Shown here: piece after piece, positions 9,105 to 17,558 of the stretch
Position numbering within the stretch: position 1 is the stretch's first letter
Layout: each line of letters opens with the position of its first letter
Origin: Eutrophovita brisbanensis
GTDB lineage: Bacteria; Pseudomonadota; Gammaproteobacteria; Burkholderiales; Eutrophovitaceae
DNA length: 64,000 nucleotides
Reading direction: 5' to 3'
Assembly: GCA_038147395.1 (NCBI GenBank)
Contig: JAYQTM010000001.1
Coordinates: forward strand, 992,001-1,056,000
Position numbers and translations under genes: made by a program
Notes under the pieces: model-generated
Database searches by the model: none
The model's input: the letters and a program-made list of their open reading frames with translations, nothing else
What the model was told of the DNA's origin: nothing

Positions 9105-9797
9105 ATGAACGGTTTGCCATTATCTCTTGAAAGTATCGTTATTCCGCTAGTGCTCAGTCTCAAAGTGGCTGGGATTGCGACCCTCATTGCGACAATTCTG
9201 GGTGTATCGGTTGCGTGGATCGCTGCTAAGTGTGATTTTTGGGGCAAGGAAATCTTAGATGCGATGATGACGTTACCGATCGTTCTGCCACCAACGGTAC
9301 TCGGTTACTACTTATTGGTGCTTATCGGTAGACGCGGACCTATTGGGGGGTGGCTAAACGATGTCTTTGGTATTAATTTAATCTTCACCTGGCAAGCCGC
9401 CGTCATTGCGGCATCTTTTGTCGCGTTCCCACTTGTTTATAAAGCCTCAAGAGCTGCGCTTGAGTCGGTCTCCGAACAGTTAGAGCAAGCGGCGCGAGTT
9501 TTGGGGAAGTCAGAACTGCAAATTATTGTCAAAATCACTTTGCCTCTCGCAAGTCGAGGAATTATTGCTGGTGCGATGCTGGCATTTGCAAGAGCGTTAG
9601 GTGAATTCGGCGCAACCTTGATGATTGCCGGGAGTATTCCTGGAAAGACCCAGACGTTGTCAATTGCGGTTTATGAAGCGGTCCAGGCGGGGCAGGACAA
9701 TATCGCTAATTTTTTGGTTGTCATCACATCTCTTGTTTGTCTTGCGATATTAGTGAGTTCAAACCATTTTTTACGTCCTAAGTATCGGGTGAATTAG
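9105..9797 (+). CDS. modB: molybdate ABC transporter permease ModB
   Basis: ModB is the inner-membrane permease of the molybdate importer. The 230-aa protein has about five to six membrane helices and the permease signature for ATPase contact: EQLEQAARVLG followed by the ARALGEFGATLMIAG loop typical of ModB. The start ATG has no clear Shine-Dalgarno, and its AT pairs within ACAACAT (9100-9106) against ATGTTGT (9070-9076). It is the first gene of modB-modC-modA. Confidence 0.95.
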   Translation: MNGLPLSLESIVIPLVLSLKVAGIATLIATILGVSVAWIAAKCDFWGKEILDAMMTLPIVLPPTVLGYYLLVLIGRRGPIGGWLNDVFGINLIFTWQAAVIAASFVAFPLVYKASRAALESVSEQLEQAARVLGKSELQIIVKITLPLASRGIIAGAMLAFARALGEFGATLMIAGSIPGKTQTLSIAVYEAVQAGQDNIANFLVVITSLVCLAILVSSNHFLRPKYRVN

Positions 9798-9802
9798 GGA
9801 TC

Positions 9803-10570
9803 ATGACCATCGACGTATGTATTGACCACGCGTTCGACTCGGGTGGGCACAACTTTCGGCTAAACGTTGAATTTAATTCCGATGCGGGTATTACAGTCAT
9901 ATTCGGTCATTCAGGCGCAGGAAAAAGTTTGCTGTTAAAAGCAATTGCTGGACTGCAGAGTGTGTCCTCAGGAAGAATTGTTGTGAATCAGAAAACACTC
10001 CTGGATTCGACAAGCCGGATTAATCTGGCGTCGCGTGATCGTAACGTCGGTTATTTGTTCCAAGACTATGCGCTCTTCCCGCATCTGACTGTATCCGAGA
10101 ATGTCGGCTTTTCTAAAACATCGTTGTTTACGAAAAAATGCGTTGATCGAGAGGCAAATCGTGTGGACGAGCTGCTAGAAGTGTTCAGAGTGAAAGAACT
10201 GGCTGAGAAGTACCCATCTGAGATATCAGGCGGGCAAAGGCAACGGGTTGGGCTCGCGCGAGCGTTGCTGCAAAAGCCGGACATTCTCTTATTGGACGAG
10301 CCGTTTTCGGCACTAGACCCTTTGTTACGTATTCAAATGCGTCAAGAGTTGCGAAAAATACAAGAGCTTTTCAAGGTTCCAATGATGCTCATCACACACG
10401 ATCCACAAGATGTCGCGGAGTTAGGTGAGCGTCTTGTTGTGATCAAAGACGGAGCCGTTGCGGACTCTGTTGATTTAACTCAAATGCCGTATCGAGACCA
10501 AAGCGGGATGCCAATTCGACCGGCTATTCGGGATCTTTTATTCACTGCGACAGGCGTCAATCGTGCGTAA
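9803..10570 (+). CDS. modC: molybdate ABC transporter ATP-binding protein ModC (short form)
   Basis: This is the ATPase of the molybdate importer. Walker A is GHSGAGKS (residues 35-42), the Q-loop lies in LFQDYALFPHLTV, the signature is ISGGQRQRVGLARALL, and Walker B is ILLLDEPFSALD. At 255 aa it is about 100 residues shorter than E. coli ModC (352 aa) and lacks the C-terminal TOBE/Mop molybdate-binding domain. It starts 5 bp after modB and overlaps modA by 8 bp. Confidence 0.92.
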   Translation: MTIDVCIDHAFDSGGHNFRLNVEFNSDAGITVIFGHSGAGKSLLLKAIAGLQSVSSGRIVVNQKTLLDSTSRINLASRDRNVGYLFQDYALFPHLTVSENVGFSKTSLFTKKCVDREANRVDELLEVFRVKELAEKYPSEISGGQRQRVGLARALLQKPDILLLDEPFSALDPLLRIQMRQELRKIQELFKVPMMLITHDPQDVAELGERLVVIKDGAVADSVDLTQMPYRDQSGMPIRPAIRDLLFTATGVNRA

Positions 10571-11339
10571 TCCACAATCTTGTTTGAGGGCATGCGCGTT
10601 CGTTGGGTTTTTTTTCTCCATGTTCTTTTCAAATAGAGCGCTCTCGGATGACTTGTTGATCTCTGCGGCATCTAGCCTCTCCACGGTGATGAGTGAACTC
10701 GTGATCGAGTTTCGTCAACAAAACAGGGACATTGATCTGGCAACGAATTTTTCTGGTTCCGGCACGTTGTTGCGTCAAATTCAACGTGGTGCACCGGTTG
10801 ACGTGTTTATTTCGGCGGACACCGAGACGATGCAACGAGCGGTTGATATGAGGCTTATCGATGAGAAAACAGTGACAAGTATCGCAGGGAACAAACTGGT
10901 TTTAGTGTCCACTCTTGGGGTCGAGTCGTCTGGAAGCACGTTGGATGTGTTGCTTAATCAAAGCCGGTCAAAAATTGCACTCGGGCATCCAGAAAGTGTC
11001 CCTGCCGGCCGCTACGCAAAATTATCGATGCAGTCTGCAGGCGTTTGGGAGTCGATCGAAGGCAAGCTCATCCTCACGCAAAACGTGCGCCAAAGCCTTG
11101 ATTACGTTTCTCGTGGTGAGGTTGATTATGCTTTTGTGTACGCCACAGACGCGACCACTCGATCAAACGACATTAATCTATTATTTGAGGTGGCAACGAC
11201 TGAGCCGATTAGTTATCCAATAGGAGTTGTGCGTGATTCTTCGAATAAGGCCGCTGCGAAGAAATTCATTGGCTTTATCAAAAGCGCGAGAGCAAGGGAG
11301 ATATTAGTCTCGAACGGATTTACCGTGAGTGGGGAATGA
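10563..11339 (+). CDS. modA: molybdate-binding periplasmic protein ModA
   Basis: This is the solute-binding protein that delivers molybdate (or tungstate) to ModBC. The 258-aa precursor has an N-terminal hydrophobic stretch consistent with a Sec signal (ACAFVGFFFSMFFS), then family segments ISAASSLSTVMSEL, NFSGSGTLLRQIQRGAPVDVFISA and GHPESVPAGRYAK. GTG at 10563 is preferred: it overlaps modC and supplies the whole signal peptide, whereas ATG 10620 would remove the hydrophobic core. Confidence 0.93.
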   Translation: MRNPQSCLRACAFVGFFFSMFFSNRALSDDLLISAASSLSTVMSELVIEFRQQNRDIDLATNFSGSGTLLRQIQRGAPVDVFISADTETMQRAVDMRLIDEKTVTSIAGNKLVLVSTLGVESSGSTLDVLLNQSRSKIALGHPESVPAGRYAKLSMQSAGVWESIEGKLILTQNVRQSLDYVSRGEVDYAFVYATDATTRSNDINLLFEVATTEPISYPIGVVRDSSNKAAAKKFIGFIKSARAREILVSNGFTVSGE

Positions 11340-11385
11340 CACGTAATCAGCGATCGTTGATTCGTGAATCGAGAGAGGAGAAAAA

Positions 11386-11766
11386 ATGATTGCTAAGTTA
11401 ATCGCGGTTGGTGTTGGAGCAGCAGGGGGCGCATGGATCCGGTGGGGTTTGGGACTTGCGCTTAACTCAATTGTGAAGAATTTCCCCCTTGGTACATTCG
11501 TCGCGAATTTGATCGGGGGTTTTCTTATCGGTATAGCAGTCGAATTTTTCTCTCAGAACGCCGAATTATCGCCGGAGTGGAAGCTTTTGATCGTCACTGG
11601 TTTTCTCGGAGGATTGACGACCTTTTCGACATTTTCAGCAGAGTCGGTACAACTTTTGCAAAGTGCTCGTTACGGTTGGATGGCATTTCACATTGGTGTG
11701 CACACGGCGGGCTCTATCGCCATGACAGTCTTAGGCATTTACCTGTGCAAGTCGATGCTTACTTGA
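11386..11766 (+). CDS. crcB: fluoride ion channel CrcB/FluC
   Basis: This is a 126-aa four-helix membrane protein of the Fluc family, exporting fluoride as a dual-topology dimer. Family motifs are GAAGGAWIRWGLG, PLGTFVANLIGGFLIG and TGFLGGLTTFSTFS. A good ribosome site (GAGAGGAG) lies just upstream. No fluoride riboswitch fold is recognisable in the 46 bp before it. The next gene starts 7 bp after its stop. Confidence 0.95.
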   Translation: MIAKLIAVGVGAAGGAWIRWGLGLALNSIVKNFPLGTFVANLIGGFLIGIAVEFFSQNAELSPEWKLLIVTGFLGGLTTFSTFSAESVQLLQSARYGWMAFHIGVHTAGSIAMTVLGIYLCKSMLT

Positions 11767-11773
11767 TGGATTC

Positions 11774-12094
11774 ATGAAATATCACGCGCATGTCTATTGG
11801 GGAAATTCGAACGAGCGTAAGATCGCAATGCGAGCCCGTGCGGCTCTTGAGAGGGAGTTTTGCTCATTAGGAAGAATTTGGGATAAACCGATCGGCCCGC
11901 ATCCTCTTCCGATGTATCAAGTGATGTATGACTCTGCATCCCAGTCGGATATTGAGCAGCTTCTTGCATCGTTCGATCTGAGTATTTTGCTTCACGAGGA
12001 TATCGGAGTTGACCATGTCAGAGACCATACAGACGGAGCGAGATGGCTGGGTAATCCGCTGGCTCTGAACCTCGACTTTTTACGGAGTGTTTGA
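11774..12094 (+). CDS. DOPA 4,5-dioxygenase family protein
   Basis: This 106-aa protein belongs to the small DOPA-dioxygenase family of unassigned bacterial role. Conserved features are YHAHVYW at the N-terminus, GPHPLPMYQVMY in the middle, and LHEDIG..DHVRDHTDGARWLG at the C-terminus. The several histidines are likely metal ligands. It lies 7 bp after crcB and is probably co-transcribed. The family name comes from a fungal enzyme; the substrate here is unknown. Confidence 0.85.
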   Translation: MKYHAHVYWGNSNERKIAMRARAALEREFCSLGRIWDKPIGPHPLPMYQVMYDSASQSDIEQLLASFDLSILLHEDIGVDHVRDHTDGARWLGNPLALNLDFLRSV

Positions 12095-12127
12095 TTCACG
12101 CCAAATTGAATCGTTGAGGCCGATTTG

Positions 12128-12164
12128 AAAGCTTTACGCTAACCATGTTAGGGTAAAAGCCTTT
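12128..12164 (+). promoter_or_regulatory. imperfect hairpin just before the methyltransferase ribosome site
   Basis: The segment AAAGCTTTACGCTAAC can pair, with small bulges, with GTTAGGGTAAAAGCCTTT across a CAT loop. It ends directly against the TTTTGGGGGAG ribosome-binding region of the TTG-started gene at 12178. It may be the terminator of the crcB unit (only four Ts follow) or a leader structure. Confidence 0.45.
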
Positions 12165-12177
12165 TGGGGGAGCTGGT

Positions 12178-13206
12178 TTGATTGATGGAAATTTGGCGAC
12201 AACAGCCGAAGATGTATCCCGAGTAGCATTTGGCTTCATGGGCTCGAAAGCATTATTTGCAGCCCTACACATTGACGTGTTTACACACCTATCGGATGGC
12301 CCTAAAGGGTTATCCGAGGTATCCCAGAGTACTGAGATCCCACTTAATCGGGTCACGACGCTCATGACGGCTCTGACAAGCATCGGCTTGGTCAACAGGG
12401 ACGATAACAACAAAACATATTCCAATTCGCCCGCGGCCGATGCGTTTTTGGTGAAAGGCGCGAAGAACGAGTTTGGAGACTATCTGCGATATCAAATTGA
12501 TCGACAAATGTATCCATTCTTAGGACAGTTGAATGAAGTGATTGATGGATCGCTTTCCTCCGATGCCGTCGATTCTTACCAGCATTGGATGTCGAACCCC
12601 AAGGAGGCAGAGGTCTACAGTGAAGCACAGCACGCAGGCTCATTGGGTCCTGGTAAGACGCTGGCACGTTTGGTTGATCTCAGTCACGCGAAAACGCTTC
12701 TTGATGTCGGTGGGGGCACGGGCGCTATGAGTATTCGCTTGCTCGAGGCTTACCCTAATCTAGATTCGACCATCATAGATTTCCCCAACGTTGCTGAAAT
12801 CGGTTGGCGCTTTATATCGGAGGCTGGAATGGTGGATCGTATTCGGTATATCCCCGGGAACGCTCTAGAGGCTCAGTGGCCATCGCAGCAAGACGCGATT
12901 CTGATGTCCTATTTATTTAGCGGCATCTCCGGGGAAGAGGTGCCAAGATTGGTGCAAAATGCGTTCGATTGTCTCGCGCCAGGTGGATCGATCATGATTC
13001 ACGACTTTATGGTCGAAGATGATCGGACTGGCCCGCCAATGGCAGCACTGTGGCAGCTGCAACACATGGCGTTTACGCCTGATGCGAAATCCGTGACGCC
13101 GGGTTGGCTGTTGTCACAGCTCGATGGCGTCGGTTTCGTCGAAGCCAAGGAGTGCGAGATGATTCCTGGCCTCACTCGATTGGTGCATGCTAGAAAGCCA
13201 GTTTAA
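12178..13206 (+). CDS. SAM-dependent O-methyltransferase, acetylserotonin O-methyltransferase type
   Basis: This 342-aa family-2 methyltransferase has an N-terminal winged-helix dimerisation domain (about residues 10-95) and a C-terminal Rossmann domain with the SAM motif LLDVGGGTGAMSIRLL, then IIDFPNVAE and a late HDFMVEDD. Relatives methylate small aromatic or polyketide hydroxyls; the substrate here is unknown. Translation probably starts at TTG 12178, 5 to 6 bp after GGGGGAG; no in-frame ATG is near. It stands alone. Confidence 0.85.
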   Translation: MIDGNLATTAEDVSRVAFGFMGSKALFAALHIDVFTHLSDGPKGLSEVSQSTEIPLNRVTTLMTALTSIGLVNRDDNNKTYSNSPAADAFLVKGAKNEFGDYLRYQIDRQMYPFLGQLNEVIDGSLSSDAVDSYQHWMSNPKEAEVYSEAQHAGSLGPGKTLARLVDLSHAKTLLDVGGGTGAMSIRLLEAYPNLDSTIIDFPNVAEIGWRFISEAGMVDRIRYIPGNALEAQWPSQQDAILMSYLFSGISGEEVPRLVQNAFDCLAPGGSIMIHDFMVEDDRTGPPMAALWQLQHMAFTPDAKSVTPGWLLSQLDGVGFVEAKECEMIPGLTRLVHARKPV

Positions 13207-13335
13207 CGATTTGATGACTTGTTTATGTCGCTGCTTGCAGGCAAGATCATGATGGTTTAAATGCATTGACGTAGGGCGCTGTTTATCGCAGCCCCAACAA
13301 TGAGTTTTGTTTCAACGTTAAGTGATTGGAAAACT

Positions 13336-13707
13336 ATGAAGACTTCAAAAGATTATTTAGAGGAAGCGAATAATGTGGTAGCACGCATTTCCGCTGAAGA
13401 GGGGATTAAATTACATTCTGAACAAACCGCGTTGTTTATCGATGTGCGAGATTCATCAGCGATTGCAGAGTCTGGAACCATCGCGGGTGCTTTAAGAATC
13501 CCGAGAGGGTTTATTGAGTTTGCTGCGGATGCTCAAAGTCCTTATCACAATCCTAAATTAACAAAGGATGCAGATCTTGTGTTGATTTGTGGCGCGGGTG
13601 GTCAGGCGGCTCTTGCAGGAAAGACACTCAAGGAAATGGGTTTCGAAAAAGTCCGTAACGTGGGTGGTTTCGCGGATTGGAAAAATGCAGGGGGTGCCGT
13701 TGAGTAG
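13336..13707 (+). CDS. single-domain rhodanese-like protein
   Basis: This is a rhodanese-fold protein of about 123 aa from ATG 13336. It shows FIDVRDSSAIAESGTIAGALRIPRG and the active-site loop LICGAGGQAALAG, whose Cys is in the catalytic position, then NVGGFADWKNAGG. Such proteins move sulfane sulfur or bind anions. ATG 13300 is in frame but has no ribosome site and adds 12 unlikely residues. The next gene begins 14 bp after its stop. Confidence 0.85.
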   Translation: MKTSKDYLEEANNVVARISAEEGIKLHSEQTALFIDVRDSSAIAESGTIAGALRIPRGFIEFAADAQSPYHNPKLTKDADLVLICGAGGQAALAGKTLKEMGFEKVRNVGGFADWKNAGGAVE

Positions 13708-13720
13708 CTCGGTTCCTTTC

Positions 13721-14203
13721 ATGAGTCAACAGCTCCCGAGTCTCGATGACGTCGAGTGGAGGCGGATACGAGATCCTGAACGTACGACTTATCGTGTTGA
13801 TTTTGAATACAGCCTTCTTGGACATGATATTTCGTCGGGTCGTCTCGATATGCTCCTTCGTTACGCTCCCGATTTTGGTCACTGCAGAAGACACAGACAC
13901 GTTGCTTCTACAATGACTTTGGTCTTAGAGGGTGAGCAGCACCTTGTAGAGCAGGGTGCTGATGGGGCAGAGCACACTATTTCGAGAAAAAAAGGAGACT
14001 ACGCTCTGGCTAAAGCAGATGCCAGCCCACACTTGGAGAATGGGGGTAAAAGCGGAGGCATTGTCTTGTTATCGATGGTAGCTTTGGATGGTATTTTGTT
14101 TGAGTATTTTGGTGAAACACCTGACGATAAATGGACGGTCTCTGTTTCAGAGTTTGTTCGCGACTGGGACTCGGGGGTAAGCTACGGAAGTAAACGTCAG
14201 TAG
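13721..14203 (+). CDS. cupin-fold protein
   Basis: This 160-aa protein has a cupin-like beta-barrel pattern: CRRHRHVASTMTLVLEGEQHLVEQ, where the HRH could bind metal, followed by GDYALAKADASPHLENGG. No specific enzyme family is recognised. ATG 13721 is the conservative start; GTG 13694 would overlap the rhodanese gene by 14 bp. Probably co-transcribed with the rhodanese gene. Confidence 0.7.
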   Translation: MSQQLPSLDDVEWRRIRDPERTTYRVDFEYSLLGHDISSGRLDMLLRYAPDFGHCRRHRHVASTMTLVLEGEQHLVEQGADGAEHTISRKKGDYALAKADASPHLENGGKSGGIVLLSMVALDGILFEYFGETPDDKWTVSVSEFVRDWDSGVSYGSKRQ

Positions 14204-14273
14204 CGTGTCTATTTTTCACTAACAGACCGAATTTGCGTTGCGAATGCCATTGATGGGCTAGGGAGGTGAATCG

Positions 14274-15053
14274 ATGTCAGTGAACTCTTTCATTCGCATG
14301 ATTGGTTTGGCTGGGGTTGCACCCGAGGATTCACAGGCCGCTCGCAAGTGGGGGGCTCGTATGGACACGCTCATGGTTCTATTAGCCCTGAGCGCAATTC
14401 CGCTTTCCGCACTCATTTTCGACAATAGTATTCGAGCAGAAATCGATATTCTCCACGCGATTCAGTGGCTCATATTAGGGGTTTTTGTTTTTGAGTTTAT
14501 CCTTCTCACGAGCGTCAGTCATCGCCGAGTAGAGTACGTCAAAGAGAATTGGTTGAATATCGCCATTGTCTTATTTACCTGCCTCAGTCTTTTCAATTTT
14601 TTACAAGGCTTCTGGATCGTGTTTGCGAGAGTGCTTCGCGTGCTCTCGATTCTGCTGATTGCTCTTAGAACCTTCTCGAGCATGCGAAAGCGATTGCTTT
14701 CTCGTGGTTTGCCTATTGTTGCTGGGTTTGCTGTGTTCGCGTGGTTTGTGTCAGGGTTAAGTTTTTATTTTTTAGAGCCAACCATTAATTCGTTTGGCGA
14801 GGGACTGTGGCTCGCCTTTGTCTCGGCTTCCACAGTCGGATATGGCGATATAGTACCCACCACAACCGTTTCTAGGTTGTTCTCAGTTGCGATGGTGCTC
14901 GTCGGGTTTATCTTATTTTCCATGGTCATTGCGTCTGTTTCAGCCTATTTCGTCGGGGAGGAGGAGCAATTGGAGTTTGACCGTTTGCACGACGATATCA
15001 AGGGGCTTCGCTCCGAGATTCAAGAGCTTCGTAAACAGCTCGATAAGCGCTAA
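14274..15053 (+). CDS. voltage-gated-type potassium channel
   Basis: This 259-aa inner-membrane protein has several hydrophobic helices, an S4-like segment with spaced arginines (residues 119-146), a pore helix and the K+ selectivity filter TVGYGD (187-192), then the inner helix. The last 25 residues form a charged coiled coil with heptad-like Leu/Ile that probably drives tetramer assembly. A strong ribosome site GGGAGGTG precedes ATG. It has no RCK/TrkA domain, unlike E. coli Kch. Confidence 0.88.
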   Translation: MSVNSFIRMIGLAGVAPEDSQAARKWGARMDTLMVLLALSAIPLSALIFDNSIRAEIDILHAIQWLILGVFVFEFILLTSVSHRRVEYVKENWLNIAIVLFTCLSLFNFLQGFWIVFARVLRVLSILLIALRTFSSMRKRLLSRGLPIVAGFAVFAWFVSGLSFYFLEPTINSFGEGLWLAFVSASTVGYGDIVPTTTVSRLFSVAMVLVGFILFSMVIASVSAYFVGEEEQLEFDRLHDDIKGLRSEIQELRKQLDKR

Positions 15054-15142
15054 AGAATTCCTGCCACAATCTGGAACTAACCAGGTTTTTTGTGCTCGGT
15101 TGTATTGCTGTCTCTTACCATCTCTCGACCTAGCGAAAATTA

Positions 15143-16072
15143 ATGGATCCAATCATAGAAATATCCGAGCTCACCAAGAGATATCAATCCGGGCATGTCG
15201 CCTTGTCGAAGGCTTCGTTGAATGTCCAAAAGGGAGAGGTTCTTGCACTTCTTGGTCCAAATGGTGCGGGAAAAACGAGCTTGATATCAATTGTGTGTGG
15301 ACTCGTTCGTGCGACGAGCGGTCGCATTCGGGTCTCAGGGTTAGACATTGAACGAGACTATCGACGAACGCGCGCGATGATCGGCCTCGTCCCTCAAGAG
15401 CTATCGCTCGAACCTTTTGAAACCGTTGAGGGGGCTGTAACCTTTTCAAGAGGCCTATTTGGCAAGAGCAGCAATCCTGCTCACGTGGAAAAGCTGCTTC
15501 GACAATTATCCTTGTGGGATAAGCGTCGACAAGAGGTGCGTGAGTTATCCGGAGGGATGAAGCGCCGCGTATTGATTGCCAAGGCGCTCAGTCATGAACC
15601 ATCGATCTTATTTCTCGATGAACCAACAGCTGGCGTTGATGTGAATCTACGCCGAGATATGTGGAACATGATTGCAGATCTGAAACAGTCGGGAGTAACG
15701 ATTGTTTTGACGACTCATTACATCGAGGAGGCTGAATTTATTGCTGACCGAATCGCGGTGTTAAACAAAGGCTCTATATTGTTGGTAGAAGAGACTAAAA
15801 AATTAGTGCATAGACTTGGTGGCAAACGAATCCAGATAGAGTTTTTGGACAAGGTTTCGATGCTTCCGACAAGTCTCGATCAGTTTGAAATATCCCTAGC
15901 GCCTGATGGCTTATCAATCACGTGCTCGATTGATAGTCAATCCGAGGAGGGTGATTTAGATGTTTTGATTAAAGAGCTCAACAAAGAAGGTATTGGCGTG
16001 AGGGATATCACAACCTCAGAAAGCACTCTTGAGGACATATTTCTCAGGTTAATTACCGAGGGGGATGCGTGA
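15143..16072 (+). CDS. ABC-2 type transporter ATP-binding protein (YadG-like)
   Basis: This 309-aa ATPase has Walker A GPNGAGKT, signature ELSGGMKRRVLIAKAL and Walker B ILFLDEPTAG. The segment LVPQELSLEPFETVEG closely resembles E. coli YadG. The C-terminal 80 residues are the regulatory extension usual for DrrA/YadG-type proteins. Its stop overlaps the permease start by 4 bp, so the two form an exporter of unknown substrate. Confidence 0.9.
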   Translation: MDPIIEISELTKRYQSGHVALSKASLNVQKGEVLALLGPNGAGKTSLISIVCGLVRATSGRIRVSGLDIERDYRRTRAMIGLVPQELSLEPFETVEGAVTFSRGLFGKSSNPAHVEKLLRQLSLWDKRRQEVRELSGGMKRRVLIAKALSHEPSILFLDEPTAGVDVNLRRDMWNMIADLKQSGVTIVLTTHYIEEAEFIADRIAVLNKGSILLVEETKKLVHRLGGKRIQIEFLDKVSMLPTSLDQFEISLAPDGLSITCSIDSQSEEGDLDVLIKELNKEGIGVRDITTSESTLEDIFLRLITEGDA

Positions 16073-16830
16073 ATTATTTCTCTATTCTCGCCATTTATCG
16101 TTTTGAGATGGGTCGCACCTTTCGCTCCCCGCTACAATCCATTGCGTCCCCTGTGGTGTCGACGATTCTGTATCTCATCGTGTTTGGAGCAGCCATTGGG
16201 GGGAGAGTTGATTCTATCGATGGTGTGTCGTATGACCTCTACATCATTCCGGGATTAATCATGCTCACTGTGATGACTCAATCGGTGTCAAATGCATCGT
16301 TTGGTATTTATTTTCCGAAATATCTTGGAACGATATACGAACCACTATCTGCGCCAATTTCTCATTGGGAGATCATTTTGGGATATGTAGGTGCTGCTAC
16401 GACCAAATCATTATTGCTTGGGATAATCGTTTTTGGAGTTGCATATACGGTCGTTGACATTGAATTGTTCGCCCCTGTCACGATGGCGGTGTTTCTGGTT
16501 CTGACCGCGTTCGGGTTTAGTTTGCTGGGCTTTATTGTTGGTATTTGGGCGAAAAACTTTGAACAGCTAAGCCTCGTGCCTCTCTTGATTTTGAATCCGT
16601 TGATATTTCTGGGGGGGAGCTTTTACTCCATTGAGATGCTGCCATCCCACTTTGGTGCGTTGACGATGTTTAATCCCATGCTCTACTTGATTTCTGGATT
16701 CAAATGGACTTTTTTTGGAAATTCAGACGTTTCAGTCTTCATCTCGTTAGCGGCAATTATAGTCTTCTGTACGTCGTTATTAATGCTTGCGAGATGGATA
16801 TTCATCACGGGGTACAAGTTGCGACCCTGA
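16069..16830 (+). CDS. ABC-2 type transporter permease (YadH-like)
   Basis: This 253-aa membrane protein has about six helices. It matches the YadH/ABC-2 pattern: LYLIVFGAAIGGR, YIIPGLIMLTVMTQSV, LSAPISHWEIILGYVG and LNPLIFLGGSFYSIEMLP. It starts with GTG overlapping the ATPase stop (GTGA). Together with the ATPase it forms an inner-membrane exporter; the substrate cannot be read from sequence. Confidence 0.9.
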   Translation: MNYFSILAIYRFEMGRTFRSPLQSIASPVVSTILYLIVFGAAIGGRVDSIDGVSYDLYIIPGLIMLTVMTQSVSNASFGIYFPKYLGTIYEPLSAPISHWEIILGYVGAATTKSLLLGIIVFGVAYTVVDIELFAPVTMAVFLVLTAFGFSLLGFIVGIWAKNFEQLSLVPLLILNPLIFLGGSFYSIEMLPSHFGALTMFNPMLYLISGFKWTFFGNSDVSVFISLAAIIVFCTSLLMLARWIFITGYKLRP

Positions 16831-16931
16831 CTAACGAATTGGCAAGAAAACCGTCTTACGCTTAGTAGAAAACTAATGATGATTCCGATAAATTAGGGCT
16901 GTATCGATACATCAAATTGATTGGACTATGA

Positions 16932-17558
16932 ATGGAACTCATCATCGCCAGACCCAGCCCGTACGCCCGCAAGATCCGGATTGCTTTAATCGAAAAATCG
17001 ATTCCCTGCGTTGTCACTGTTGATAACCCATGGCTTGAGAATCCGCGCATTCAACAAGTGAATCCGATTGGGAAGGTCCCTGCGTTACTCACGGATCACG
17101 GTGATGTGATTCACGACTCGAAAGTTATCTTTGAATACATAGAGATGATCTATCCGACTCCGGCTTTGCTGCCCGACGCACCACGTGAAAAAATTATTCA
17201 CAAACAAGTGGAAGCAATTTGTGACGGCATTTGTGATGCCATTGTCTTAATTGCAATGGAGGGTACTCGTCCGGCCGAAACACGGAGTGCTCCTTGGGTT
17301 GCGAGGCAGGCTCGTAAAATTTATGCGGGGGTTGAGGAGCTGAGTAATCGGCTGGGTGGCAGAGGTTCGTTTACGGATATGAGCTATGGGCTCGCCGAAA
17401 TTGCTGTAGTGACGGCACTCACTTATGTCGATTTCCGGTATCCCGAATTTGACTGGAGACCAAAATTTCCAAATCTTCTCGACTTGTATGACCGAGTGTC
17501 AGTTCGCGAGTCTTTTAAGGAGACGGTGCCGGAAGGGCAGACGCTTCCGGTTCACTAA
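16932..17558 (+). CDS. glutathione S-transferase family protein
   Basis: This 208-aa GST has an N-terminal thioredoxin-fold domain (RPSPYARKIRIALIEK, then NPIGKVPALLTDHG and the IHDSKVIFEYIE glutathione site) and an all-helical C-terminal domain. The residue S/Y in SPYARK is the likely catalytic region. Function is probably detoxification or stringent-response-related as in related GSTs, but the substrate is unknown. It is transcribed alone and converges on bfr. Confidence 0.88.
   Translation: MELIIARPSPYARKIRIALIEKSIPCVVTVDNPWLENPRIQQVNPIGKVPALLTDHGDVIHDSKVIFEYIEMIYPTPALLPDAPREKIIHKQVEAICDGICDAIVLIAMEGTRPAETRSAPWVARQARKIYAGVEELSNRLGGRGSFTDMSYGLAEIAVVTALTYVDFRYPEFDWRPKFPNLLDLYDRVSVRESFKETVPEGQTLPVH

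Noticed and set aside
11340..11385. Fluoride riboswitch before crcB
   Set aside because: The 46-bp gap is too short and lacks the conserved riboswitch core.
15071..15091. Terminator after the K+ channel gene (CTGG...CCAG with six Ts)
   Set aside because: The stem is only four pairs; too weak to list as a terminator.
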